DNA from: Cyrtodaria siliqua
Taxonomy: Eukaryota > Mollusca > Bivalvia > Adapedonta > Hiatellidae
DNA: 64,000 nt
NCBI GenBank assembly: GCA_037043455.1
Contig: JAWPHD010010380.1
Span: 1 to 64,000 of the forward strand
Direction of reading: 5' to 3'
Each line of letters opens with the position of its first letter. The stretch's first letter is position 1. This document shows, in pieces, positions 39,601-46,956 of this stretch. The translations under genes and the position numbers were made by a program. A model generated the notes under the pieces. The model was not told the DNA's origin. It ran no database searches and saw only the letters and a list, made by a program, of their open reading frames with translations.

Positions 39601-42600
39601 TCTGGCTTCTGCCAAGTCAATGAGTACCTTCTTTGTGGCTTTCTTGGCTATTGTTTTTACACTGTCTGTTTTACTGGGATGACAGTATGGTAAGTGTGAG
39701 GATTGTTGCACACTAGAACCTGTTTTAAACCCCAGCGGCCTTTTGTGCCACTGACCGTTCTAAGGCCGTAGCCCTATTGTCAACTCTTGCGTGTTTGTGA
39801 TGTCTTAGCTTGCCTTTTATTCATCTTTTAATATATATATATATATAGTTGTTGTTTGTGCGTTTGTGGTTGACTATCGTCCTTGGATGCTACTTTTCCT
39901 GTTCGATTGTTATATCTGCTTTCAATATGCCATGCTATTTAGAACTTCATGCATACTATTAACAAAACATATTCGGTATGCTGCTTTGTTGGTTAGTGAA
40001 AAGTTCATGGTGGGGATTTCTTTATTTACACTGTCCCGTTTTATTGAGTTGACAGTAGGGTAAGTGTGAGGTTTGATGCACCCTAGAACCTGTTTCAAAC
40101 CCAAGCGGCCTTTTTTGCCACTGACCGTTCCTAGGCGGTAGCCCTATTGTCAACTCTTATGTGTTTGCGATGCCTTATCTTGCCTTTTATTCATTTTTAT
40201 ATATAGTTGTTCCTGTGCGTTTGTGGTTGACTGTCGTCCTTGAATGATACTTTTTCTGTTCGATTATTATATGCTTTCAATATTAAGAATATTAAGTATG
40301 CCATACTAAACAAATGTTCAGTGTGCCATGCATGCTATAAACAAAAAATCAGTATGCAATACATGCTATTACCAAATATTTAGTATTTCATGCATGCTAT
40401 TAACAAAACATATTCTGTATGTTATGCATTATACTAACAAATATTCAATATGCCATGCATCCTATAACAAAATACTCAGTATGCTATTCTCTAAACAAAG
40501 CTATGAACAAACATTTATAAATCAATGCATAAAACATCCCATGGTATATAGACATAATTAGTATGCAATGCTACGTAAATAAGAACAAATAATTGGTAAA
40601 CTATAAGATAAAGTAGAAATTTCCATCATATTATATGCCAAAACACAAGACAATGGAATCCGATTATGTAACACATGTTTAGTATAGTTACGATATTAAA
40701 GCAAATATCTCAAAAGTTTAAACCGTCTTGAAACACATTAGTGCTGCAAATCAATAGACATATCTGACAAAGGGGTGGACTGTATCTGACCACTTTGTTT
40801 GATAGATACCAAAATGTTCGTCATGGTGTATATAGTAAACTAGAAAGGTATTCCACGGAACACTTGTCGCCTGCCGTGTACTTATTTCAGCAAGTACGGA
40901 ATCTAATTATAATGTTTGAAGTCTGGAGGTACACTCCTTCATGAATAATGGAGCATTTTTTAATGTGTAATGTTTAAGTTTAAGAAAAGGGGCATACATC
41001 TGCAATGAATATTTGATAAGGAAAAACTGTATAAAGTTTCGGAACCATAGGTCAATATTTTGGCAAGTTTTGAGCCAGGTTAGGTTTCAGGTTAAATTTT
41101 TATGAAAAGAGGTATAATTCTGCCAAAATGAAAGTCAGCGTTATTGGACAGCATATGTAACAGCATTCCTTCGGTTAAGATGAGGATGTGTTTGAAGTTG
41201 CATGAACATAGGTCACAAACTTTTCAAGTTATGATCAGTTATGAGCTTGGTTAGGTTGCAGGTTAACGATTTATTGAAAGGGACATTACTCTGCTGAAAT
41301 AAAAGTCAGAGTTATTGGTCATGGGTAACAATAGTTTGTGTGGTAAGATGAATATGTGTGTGACGTTTCATGAACATAGGTCAAATACTTCTGAAGTTGT
41401 GGCCTGTTATGAACACTTCGTCAGGTTGCGGGTTAAAGTTTTATGAAAAGGGGCATAACTCTTCTAAAATGAGAGTTATTGGACATAAGTAACAACATTT
41501 TTTGGGTTGAGATGAAGATATGTGTGAAGTTGGATGATCATAGGTCAAATACTTTTTTAAAGTTATGTGACGGACGACGAGGACGGACGAAAGGCGGACG
41601 ACGGACAAAGTGATCCCTAAGTGTCTGCCATGCTACTCAGGCAACACAGAAACTGTTTAATGCCACTGTGGTGTATATAGGAAAAGGCACTTAATTCGAG
41701 ATGGCCGCTTCCCACAAACGTTTTTGACACCATGCTGAACAAAAGTAGTATATACCATGTTTACTAATCAATGTGATATTAAACAGACTTCTCCTCGTCA
41801 GATTTTGAAAAAAGAAATCCTCACTTTTAAAGAATGTTTGCATTTTACACCATTTATTGGGTACGTTTTTACTTAGCTATGTCAATAAAAGCATGGTAAC
41901 TTATTCAAAACAATTAAATGTAATAATACAAAGTCCAACAAAATTACAATTTTAATATTCAAATTAGGGTTGTAGATTAAATTTTGCTGACTATCTTGAT
42001 TTTAGAGCCTTTTCCACAGATATCAAAGTGGCATTAAACACGTTTGTAAACTAGACACTTTTAAAAAACGTTTTGATATATAATACCTAATTTGACCACA
42101 GACCACTTTTGTTTCACTAAATGTGTAATTAACGTTGCATATGTTTGGTTTACCATGCTATGAACAGATGCACAATGTTAAGTAGGCCAATTAAGTTTAC
42201 CATTCTATAATTAAAGTGTCAAAGCATGCAACAGTGATAGAACTAACAACACACATTTATAATGGAATACGACGACTGGAAGAATATAGACTTGGCTGTT
42301 GACATTGCTTGTATTGTTTTTCATGTATGGTAAACCTAACAACACACATTTATAACGGAGCAAGACTACCGGAAGAATGTAGACTGCTGACCTTGCTGGT
42401 ATTGTTTTCCATGTTACAGGATTTGCTGGGTATGCCTGACACAGTGACTCAGCACTATCTGGAAATGCTAGTCCATAAGCTTGACGGAACAAATCTAAAT
42501 CATAAAACTGAGCATTTGGGGTAAGTAGGTGCCATGGAATAACATGATTGTACTTCTTCTTAAAATGTTAACTTAACGTTCATGAGGAGACATATCGCAT

Positions 42601-45600
42601 GTTGTGCTGAAGAAAAAGACAATATATGTGTTACCATATGTATGTATCTCATAGTGTGCAATTTTAATAACGCGCATACGCTTTATCTGGTATCACGTGT
42701 GCAATTTTGATAACGCATACAAGCGGTATCGTCTCCGATCTCAGAACACATGCATTATCGTCTCTCGTCTCAAAGTGCAATTTTGATAACGCATACACGC
42801 ATTATCTTCTCTGCGTGTGAGAGAATGAACGCATGTCTCTTGTCTTCATGTACTCACGCGTAATCGTCTCTGGTACCAATGTTTAATTTTAATAACATGA
42901 AAAACGCGTCTCTGGTATCGATGTACGATTTTGATAATGTACACACGAGTTGTCCTCTCTATATAATGATGCTTGTATGTTTAAACTGTTGTAGCTGTTT
43001 TATGGCCTTTCACAGAATCGGTCTCTATGCATTCCATGGTTTTGCTGTTCTTTCTTTTATCTGAATAAACACTCCTAATCAACTCATATCTCAAACAAAT
43101 ATGCTTATTAACACCAAGTTACACCATAAATGAATGGCTAGTAATGAGAACAGTGTGAAACGTGCAACTGAACAATCTCCCACAATGCTGTTTAGGTCGT
43201 TTAATTGCTCTGCCATTTTCATCTATATGGCAGTTAGTGGCATATTCATACTAAAATGTATATAAAAAATAAACGTGAACTATTTTAAGTCCAGATAAAA
43301 TTGCCATGCCGTCAACAAATTATTCACTTTCTATCTAGGGAAGACACCAGCAATTCACATGTTCCCATGGAAATAATGAAGTAAGTTAGATTTTCATTTA
43401 CAATTATATTACGTCTAATGTGCTTATAGTGTACTTAATTGATTGAGTTAGCACGGTAAATCAGTTGATGCCACATCTGAGATGACATACTTGAATTATT
43501 ACTGTAAACCATTGATGATACATCTGAAATGCAATGCTTGAGTTATCACTGTAAATCAGTTGCTGACCCATCGGAGATGCTATATTGGAGTTATACCTGC
43601 AAATCAGGTGATGGCTTCGTGTTATTTTAATATGATATTATAATGTTTTTACTTTTCACATATACTCATTTACAAAAAGAAATGCATCTGGGGTGATGTA
43701 ACTGGTATCCCAATAATTACTGAAAAGTGGATCCATTGGAAGCAACAAACACAAACAAGAGATAAAAGTAGCAGACTTGGTTTTATTGTCTGTTCATGAG
43801 AGGTAATGTAAAGTGCAACACCTCTCGCGCCTCCTAGCACCGGCTTTAGCGATATTCTACTTTAAAGCCACAAAGACTGGGCTTGATGATCCCAAAGGAC
43901 CATTCATATCTGTACAAATGCATTCATGGATGCATCGTTTGGCATTGTTCGTGATAAATTAAAATATTCACGGCATTGAAGAAGGCATTAATAATATATT
44001 TTATCTTTGTTTTAGACCGGGATTCACGAGAATTAATCTAGCATATTTCTATGACGACGACACGATCGACTTTGTAATTAAAGCGATCGATATGGTAACA
44101 AGAAATGGATGGAAACTACTTCCACAGGTAATGATGAGAACTTTGGTTCCTATTTGCTTATTCCATATTCGTTATTCGAAATTAAAATAGCATGAATCAA
44201 TCACCTGATTTGTTATTCGAATAAGGAATGAGTAACCAATTCCGCGTTCCTTATTCGAATAAGGAATACGGATCATGGAACCAAAGTTCTCTTCATCGAC
44301 AGGTATGTCATATTTACCTATGTACGGTGATATTTGGCATTTTCTGTTACATGTATTCCGCATACGATTTTAAAAAGTACTACTAGAGTCATCCTTTAGA
44401 TAATCCCATATTACAATCAACTCAATGTATACTCAGTTGCAAAAGAAACAGGACACTTTGAAAATGTTGCTTTACGCCCTATCCTCTTGATCAAGCGACA
44501 GTCCCTTAATGATTCGACCTATTGGAAAACAAATGACAAAATGATATTGGCAATGGAATGATAAAAACGTTGGTACCAAACATATGGCATATTCATTTTG
44601 GAATTTGTCAATTTAATTCTAAAAAATGTTTATACAATTAAATCTAAACAAAGCTCAGTGTCCACTTCCTTTTGCAACTGAGTATATTTCAGTCGTCTGA
44701 TACTAACAGTTCCATTCAGCTCATGTCAGTTTTAGACCTTGTTTATATCGTTGTGCAAACATATATTTAAAACAATAATTTAATAATATATGAATGTAAA
44801 ACTGTAGTTTAAGCTACAGTGAGCAATAATACGGTCTAGCAATGTCTGATCATTCAAACATACTAAAACATTTGATCTTCCAAGTTCTCAGTAGAGATAT
44901 AAACGGACATAACATTGCATTTAAATACGGATCAAGTTCATACATCTTACAGACACCCTAACATTGTCAGGTTTTAACAAACTGTATTTATTTTATTTTC
45001 ATTACAGTACACTTTTGACATCAAAGGTGGGTCTTGGAAACATAAATCTTTCTCCAGTATTATGGAGAGTCTGGGAGATATGTGTTTAACAGAAAACAAG
45101 ATGGGATCGGAGAACAGTTCAACAAAAGCACAGCAGCACATGTCGTATAAGGTAAATTGAGAAATAAAATTCTGTAAAAGACAGTTCAACGTATCTTGAA
45201 TTAAATTATGTTATCATGTTAGTTTTACACTATAAATGAAGATATCTGTGTCTGTGAACTTATTAAGGCAAGCACAAATATTAAAGTATATTAATGACCG
45301 CAGAATAGTTTTATTTAAATAGTTGTACAACTGCTAGCAATAGGAACCCTATATAAATTCATATTGATGATGTCAACACACAACAATCATCCGAGTGGTC
45401 ATAAAAAACATTTTAAGAACAATTATGCAACCGAAGGTGACAAATGCTTCTCCACATTCATCTGAAAATGAAACATATTATAAGGGTTTTCAAACTGCAT
45501 TTCCACATTGCTTTAGTGCATTTAATGAACTAATCAGATGCGTCGTTTCAGGATGTTCTAAACAATGCACAAGCAGTATTTCAGAAAGCGGAACATATAC

Positions 45601-46570
45601 GGAACGAGAGCTTACAGATGGATTCAGCGTCTCGCAGATTGTTCGACCTCCTTCCACAAGATAAACGTGATTTAAAATGGTTTATGACGCCATATGAAGC
45701 AACCATCATATTGATGGAGAGGGAGAGCAAACTGACTAATATTGACAAAAACACGTACAGGTTTGTACATTTCATGTATGTCCAGATGGTTGGTTGGATT
45801 GTGTTTTACGTCAGTTTCAGCATATTTTAGGCTATATATGCTGCTCGATATATTCATGATAGAGACAGACCACCTACTCTTTCCTTGGTAAAACCAGTAC
45901 TGTATGCTTCTTGCCATCCGTAAGAATCGACACTTTCTCACTAACAAGTCGAGCTCTCAGAGGGATTCGAACACGCAGTGATGAGAGGCGAGATTTCAAT
46001 CGCATCGTCTTTACCATCCATGCAACGGATGCGTCCTATATCATAATGAAGCAAGTGGGGGTGGGGGTTAATACAAAGATGAGATGAGGCAGTATATATC
46101 CATATGTCGACCTTGACCTTTGACAGATTCCGAAAACAAGAGGGTTCCTCTTCTCACCAAAAATGATGTACCTATACAGTTTCATGAGGATCGGTTATAG
46201 GCTTTCGGAAGTTATCACTCGGGATGCGTACTTGTTTACAGACGGTCGGACGGACGGAAGTACCGACGGAGCGACAATATATATTTTCAATTATTCAAAT
46301 AGGGGATTTTAAACAACGTTTTTGCTTTCTTTCAGGTTACCATTCAACCTTCAGCCACATGTTAAACGAATTTCATCTGAGGATAAAAGTCACTACAGCA
46401 ATGAAAAGACACGCTCTGATAAGTTAGAGAAAACACGTGATAGTAAAGGATATATCTTCAACAAATCAGAGACAACCGTACCGCGACATCCTGCACGACG
46501 TTGTGTCGGTTACTGGTATCCTAACAGTTCTCGTCTGCTACCAGTTCTCGTCTTGGTACCAGACCATTAG
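24568..46570 (+). CDS. Class V aminotransferase / cysteine desulfurase-like gene, 5' end missing
   Basis: Nineteen exons (24568-24682, 25554-25584, 25940-26056, 26462-26594, 26997-27062, 28281-28349, 30200-30341, 34479-34518, 35590-35648, 36500-36573, 37499-37609, 38229-38275, 39023-39227, 42420-42520, 43339-43380, 44016-44127, 45008-45151, 45552-45760, 46336-46570) join in phase into 683 residues plus TAG. All use GT-AG. Numbering from the first residue seen, the PLP-fold landmarks are all present: TGSGTTAG (106-113, phosphate binding), YEHHSN (139-144, ring-stacking His), DYAAGG (220-225, Asp to the pyridine N), SPHKFVGGPGTPG (Lys249, Schiff base) and a late GGCACAGPY with Cys395 and Cys397, placed where cysteine desulfurases and Moco sulfurases carry the persulfide Cys. 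It should be a soluble PLP enzyme; substrate unknown. Residues from about 489 on (exons 17-19, about 195 aa) are polar and match no domain I know. The initiator exon was not found; the first exon opens after an acceptor. Confidence 0.93.
25075..25200. repeat. Dispersed repeat copy (pairs with 27335-27460)
   Basis: Shared blocks in order with 27335-27460: ATGTA.AT.TGAATATAAAA, CATA.ACAGCCA.AAG, AGTAC and AGAATAAACCGT.AAGG. Similar to a repeat I associate with bivalve introns; both copies lie in introns of the aminotransferase gene. Confidence 0.5.
25554..25584 (+). CDS. Aminotransferase gene, 31-nt microexon
   Basis: Acceptor TTTTTTTTGCAG and donor GTAAGAAG. It encodes VYCDYTASG, the short motif that precedes the cofactor domain in this family. 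Phases 1 and 2 fit the neighbours exactly. Confidence 0.9.
25940..26056 (+). CDS. Aminotransferase gene, exon 3
   Basis: Encodes SLSFIEDYLRGHVLPTYANT and on through TGHHAIQTAKFREDS. The Y-A-N-T-H block is characteristic of class V enzymes. Donor GTATTG. Confidence 0.92.
26462..26594 (+). CDS. Aminotransferase gene, exon 4 (phosphate-binding loop)
   Basis: Acceptor GATCTCTTGCAG. Encodes DDVVIFTGSGTTAGIHQLAW, which contains the glycine/threonine loop that holds the PLP phosphate. Donor GTAAAT; ends in phase 0. Confidence 0.93.
26997..27062 (+). CDS. Aminotransferase gene, exon 5 (stacking His)
   Basis: Acceptor TTCTATTCTCAG and donor GTATAAG. Encodes VVFIGPYEHHSNILLWREYG; the His of EHH stacks on the cofactor ring in this family. 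The donor is followed at once by a tandem repeat containing a donor look-alike. Confidence 0.93.
27064..27310. repeat. Tandem repeat starting at the donor of exon 5
   Basis: About five units of 42-60 bp with the core GTATTTGGTAYAAGTA...AGCCATATGG(T/C)CATGGGGACACA. The donor context GGTATAAGCAATGTATTTGG resembles the unit at 27177 (GGTATAAGTATAGCTGTATT), so the array includes a copy of the splice donor region. Open frames here are repeat by-products. Confidence 0.75.
27335..27460. repeat. Dispersed repeat copy (pairs with 25075-25200)
   Basis: See the partner copy; same orientation, with many substitutions. It lies right after the 27064-27310 array. Confidence 0.5.
27690..28280. repeat. 119-bp tandem repeat ending at the acceptor of exon 6
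   Basis: GTGCTAATARTCCATT occurs at 27701, 27820, 27939, 28058 and 28176, spacing 119/119/119/118. Each unit ends TAATATTANTTTWGG followed by TCGATATTT. The last unit ends TAATATTATTTTAG at 28280, which is the real splice acceptor, 118 bp after the matching point in the previous unit. Earlier units therefore carry near-copies of the branch/acceptor sequence. Confidence 0.92.
28281..28349 (+). CDS. Aminotransferase gene, exon 6
   Basis: Acceptor ATATTATTTTAG and donor GTGAGC; 23 codons, phase 0 to 0. Encodes IVRIQHDSNTGMIDLIQLQE. The acceptor lies at the end of a 119-bp tandem repeat whose units each carry a similar acceptor-like sequence. Confidence 0.92.
28886..28935. repeat. Short inverted repeat
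   Basis: GTTGTCGTTCCT at 28886 pairs with AGGAACGACAAC ending 28935. Small hairpin in the intron; no other signal. Confidence 0.7.
29661..29764. repeat. Inverted repeat with ~35-bp arms
   Basis: CCGTATTTGGAAACTTAA followed by CACAGCTGACAC (to 29705) pairs with GTGTCAGCTGTG...TTAAGTTTCC..., ending 29764. It lies inside a 123-codon frame at 29344-29715 that I reject as a gene. Confidence 0.75.
30200..30341 (+). CDS. Aminotransferase gene, exon 7 (cofactor Asp)
   Basis: Acceptor ACTCTTTAACAG. Encodes NLMVCMSAASNVTGIVTDVD and ends GALVIFDYAAG. The Asp of FDYAA contacts the pyridine nitrogen, and SAASNVTG is the usual loop before it. Ends in phase 1. Confidence 0.93.
30954..31155. repeat. Inverted-repeat arm A with spaced GCTAAAGGTAACAA motifs
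   Basis: Seven copies of GCTAAAGGTAACAA(C) (30963, 30994, 31015, 31034, 31059, 31080, 31108; the fourth degenerate) with irregular 5-17 bp spacers, then CTACAGTTTCAATGAAAATT. The partner arm is inverted at 34157-34344. Could be the ends of a 3.4-kb transposon with subterminal repeats. Confidence 0.75.
31440..31690. repeat. Probable dispersed repeat copy
   Basis: Contains GATGTCAGTATAATGAGACT and GGCATGTGTCTACGGCGTGA, which I associate with a common molluscan dispersed repeat. There is no second copy here to confirm it. Confidence 0.3.
32087..32258. repeat. 85-bp tandem duplication
   Basis: TGAAATGGGTGTTA opens copies at 32087 and 32172; both run through AATGCTTTGCTCA, AAACGTAAAA and GTTTTATGATGTCTAAGCGA. 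Confidence 0.85.
32847..33140 (+). repeat. Inverted repeat B, left copy (294 bp)
   Basis: Begins TATGTGACGTCGTAACG and ends near TTGTGTCATACAATAG. An inverted copy of similar length lies at 34639-34930, about 90% identical by eye. The pair flanks exon 8 of the aminotransferase gene. Confidence 0.85.
34157..34344. repeat. Inverted-repeat arm A' (partner of 30954-31155)
   Basis: Opens AATTTTCATTGAAACTGTAG, then GTTACCTTTAGCG-type motifs repeated, closing with TTAGCGTTGTTACA: the reverse complement of arm A, with indels. Ends 134 bp before exon 8. Confidence 0.75.
34479..34518 (+). CDS. Aminotransferase gene, 40-nt exon 8
   Basis: Acceptor TTGTTATTTTCAG and donor GTACGT. Encodes PYLKIDMNASNS, joining DYAAG to the lysine loop; phases 1 and 2 match. 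It sits between two inverted intronic repeats (32847-33140 and 34639-34930). Skipping it would shift the frame. Confidence 0.9.
34639..34930 (-). repeat. Inverted repeat B', right copy (292 bp)
   Basis: Reverse complement of 32847-33140, opening CTGTTGTATGACACACG and closing ACGTCACATATG. Confidence 0.85.
35032..35180. repeat. Fold-back palindrome with ~70-bp arms
   Basis: GATCTTAAACTCGTTCCCAT and 50 further bases are matched by their reverse complement ending GTTTAAGATC at 35180, around a loop near CGCCAAAAGGC. Small differences between arms. Lies in the intron before exon 9. Confidence 0.88.
35590..35648 (+). CDS. Aminotransferase gene, exon 9 (catalytic Lys)
   Basis: Acceptor TTATATATTCAG. 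Encodes YKDAVILSPHKFVGGPGTP; the Lys after SPH is the PLP Schiff-base residue. Donor GTTTGT is weak. Confidence 0.93.
35883..36499. repeat. Minisatellite of ~27-33 bp running into the exon 10 acceptor
   Basis: About 24 copies of ACTTGCTGATATCTGAATGT plus TATACAC, with variants. The final copy is ACTTGCTAATACCTGAACTT followed by TCAG, the acceptor used by exon 10. The long open frames on the minus strand across it (YQQVCI-type repeats) are repeat artefacts. Confidence 0.93.
36500..36573 (+). CDS. Aminotransferase gene, exon 10
   Basis: Acceptor ACCTGAACTTTCAG and donor GTAAGT. Encodes GLVIAKNWIFKNSVPCRVGG and GTVTF. The acceptor is the last unit of a minisatellite of about 24 copies. Confidence 0.92.
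36858..36962. repeat. Near-perfect palindrome with A19/T15 tracts
   Basis: CACAGGTACCGGTTT, a poly(A) run, GTTATATTCTATTAAATA, a 3-bp centre near 36910, and the exact reverse complement. Arms differ only in homopolymer length. Confidence 0.9.
37499..37609 (+). CDS. Aminotransferase gene, exon 11
   Basis: Acceptor TTAACATATACAG and donor GTATGT; 37 codons, phase 0 to 0. Contains NNLEEREEGGTPAIVESIRA; E-x-G-T-P is the conserved block that closes the active site. Confidence 0.93.
37737..37818. repeat. 27-bp tandem repeat, three copies
   Basis: CTTAACATACATGTATTTTG at 37742, 37769 and 37796, each followed by ATGTTGT; one G/A difference in the first. Confidence 0.9.
38229..38275 (+). CDS. Aminotransferase gene, exon 12
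   Basis: 47 nt, acceptor TTTCGTATTAAG (poor tract) and donor GTAAGA. Encodes DVGTEVIHAREEDLCR; needed to bridge exons 11 and 13 in phase, and the E-V-I-x-x-R-E-E helix is typical of the family. Confidence 0.85.
39023..39227 (+). CDS. Aminotransferase gene, exon 13 (C-terminal small domain)
   Basis: Acceptor TTTGTCCAAACAG and donor GTTAGC. Encodes RIPIFSFLTIHPGSGRLVHH through LFGIQARGGCACAGPYAQ. The two cysteines lie in the region where sulfur-transferring relatives place their active-site Cys. Confidence 0.93.
39230..40560. repeat. Nested dispersed and tandem repeats in intron 13
   Basis: A block beginning TAAGTGTGAGGNTTGNTGCA occurs at about 39694 and 40060 with the same order of sub-blocks (AGAACCTGTTT, CACTGACCGTTC, GCGTTTGTGGTTGACT), a diverged tandem duplication of about 365 bp. 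On both sides lie short repeats of the type ATGCATGCTATNAACAAA..ATTCAGTATGCCA (39240-39340, 40290-40500), about 45 bp each. Small frames in it (39473-39682) are not genes. Confidence 0.65.
40985..41640. repeat. Dispersed element of four ~175-bp subunits
   Basis: The series (GGGCATAACTCT, AGTCAGAGTTATTGG, GTAACAA, AAGATGAANATGTGTGTGA, TTTCATGAACATAGGTCAA) repeats from about 40985, 41105, 41280 and 41455. It ends in a GACGGACGA-rich tail and AAAGTGATCCCTAAGTGTCT. A fragment with the same tail sits at 53800-53985. Confidence 0.7.
42243..42419. repeat. 93-bp tandem duplication ending at the exon 14 acceptor
   Basis: CTAACAACACACATTTATAA opens copies at 42243 and 42336. Both continue through GGAAGAAT.TAGACT and GTATTGTTTTNCATGT. 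Copy 2 ends TTACAG at the acceptor; copy 1 has TATGGT at the same point and lacks the AG. Confidence 0.85.
42420..42520 (+). CDS. Aminotransferase gene, exon 14
   Basis: Acceptor TTCCATGTTACAG and donor GTAAGTAG. Encodes DLLGMPDTVTQHYLEMLVHK. The intron end before it is a tandem duplication (42243-42419) in register with the acceptor. Confidence 0.92.
42655..42960. repeat. Degenerate ~60-bp repeat (GCAATTTTGATAACGCATAC)
   Basis: Five to six units with the core GCAATTTTGATAACGCATAC followed by ACGCATTATCGTCTCTGGT, progressively diverged to the right. Confidence 0.7.
43339..43380 (+). CDS. Aminotransferase gene, 42-nt exon 15
   Basis: Acceptor CTTTCTATCTAG and donor GTAAGTTAG. Encodes EDTSNSHVPMEIM, a polar linker; in phase with both neighbours. 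Confidence 0.85.
43456..43618. repeat. ~48-bp tandem repeat (GTAAATCAGTTGATGCC)
   Basis: Three to four units with cores GTAAATCAGTTGATGCC and CATCTGAGATG..ATACTTGA. A lone similar unit lies at 47020-47068. Confidence 0.7.
44016..44127 (+). CDS. Aminotransferase gene, exon 16
   Basis: Acceptor ATCTTTGTTTTAG and donor GTAATG. Encodes KPGFTRINLAYFYDDDTIDF and VIKAIDMVTRNGWKLLPQ; PGxxRxxxxYF and the closing W-K-x-L-P are the family's C-terminal signature. Confidence 0.93.
44130..44304. mobile_element. Small inverted-repeat element at the exon 16 donor
   Basis: GATGAGAACTTTGGTTCC at 44133 is mirrored by GGAACCAAAGTTCTCTTC ending about 44297, with nested TTATTCGAA/TTCGAATAA palindromes inside. 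It begins 5 bp into the intron. The flanks ACAGGTAATGAT (left, the splice junction) and ACAGGTATGTCAT (right, from about 44301) look alike, possibly an imperfect target duplication that copied the donor. Confidence 0.65.
44430..44684. mobile_element. 255-bp mariner-like MITE
   Basis: Ends TACTCAGTTGCAAAAG and CTTTTGCAACTGAGTA within inverted repeats of about 28 bp; TA at 44428-44429 and 44685-44686 is the target duplication. No coding capacity. Confidence 0.85.
45008..45151 (+). CDS. Aminotransferase gene, exon 17
   Basis: Acceptor TTTTCATTACAG and donor GTAAAT; 48 codons, phase 0 to 0. Encodes YTFDIKGGSWKHK then a polar Ser-rich stretch. Past the catalytic domain; no domain recognised. Confidence 0.88.
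45552..45760 (+). CDS. Aminotransferase gene, exon 18
   Basis: Acceptor GCGTCGTTTCAG and donor GTTTGT. Encodes charged helical sequence including RRLFDLLPQDKRDLKWFMTP. Phase 0 to 2. Confidence 0.88.
45800..46030 (-). mobile_element. tRNA-derived SINE, family 2
   Basis: On the minus strand the head carries GTGTTCGAATCCC (B box) and TGGATGGTAAAGACGATGC (A-box-like) about 40 bp before it; the tail reads leftwards to TGACGTAAAACA. Shares ordered blocks with 15370-15560. Lies in intron 18. Confidence 0.65.
46085..46290. repeat. Dispersed repeat with GACGGTCGGACGGACGG tail
   Basis: GACCTTGACCTTTGACAGAT..., TTTCATGAGGATCGG..., then a GGACGGACGG run. I associate this pattern with a common molluscan dispersed repeat; only one copy here. 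Confidence 0.45.
46336..46570 (+). CDS. Aminotransferase gene, terminal exon 19
   Basis: Acceptor TTGCTTTCTTTCAG. Encodes LPFNLQPHVKRISSEDK, a Lys/Ser-rich stretch and the tail RLLPVLVLVPDH, then TAG 46568-46570. The last residues could be an accidental extension; a clear poly(A) hexamer is first seen at about 46952, inside a LINE fragment. Confidence 0.85.
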
Positions 46571-46682
46571 CAACTTGAGAAAAATAACTAAAGTTAACGC
46601 CGCTTAACATTGGTCTTGGTATCGGACCACTAGACTTGACACATTAAAGTTAACGTTAATTAAATATAAACAAACAACAGTA

Positions 46683-46956
46683 AAAATTCTATGAGAACTT
46701 ACAAGAAAGCGACCATTTGTGCCAACTTTGTAAGGCAGATGAAGAAGACGAAATGCATGTGATCCTTAAGTGCAATATGTATAATGAACATAGAGATACA
46801 TTATTTAAAAAAGCTTTTACAGTCTCTGTTGATTTTTATAGTTTTAGTGATTTAGACAAGATGAAGTTTTTATTTTCCAATCAGGAAATGTTAAGAGTAT
46901 GTGCCAAAACCTGTTTTAATATTTTACAATCTAGAAATTCCTATTTATATAAATAA
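46683..46956 (+). pseudogene. LINE ORF2 C-terminal zinc-knuckle fragment
   Basis: An 88-codon open stretch opening ENLQESDHLCQLCKADEEDE and continuing MHVILKCNMYNEHRDTLF. Its Cys-x2-Cys...His-x4-Cys layout with E-D-E before the His is the C-terminal domain of LINE endonuclease/reverse transcriptase proteins. It ends at TAA 46954-46956, and AATAAA overlaps the stop. 5' truncated, sitting 110 bp after the aminotransferase stop. Confidence 0.75.
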
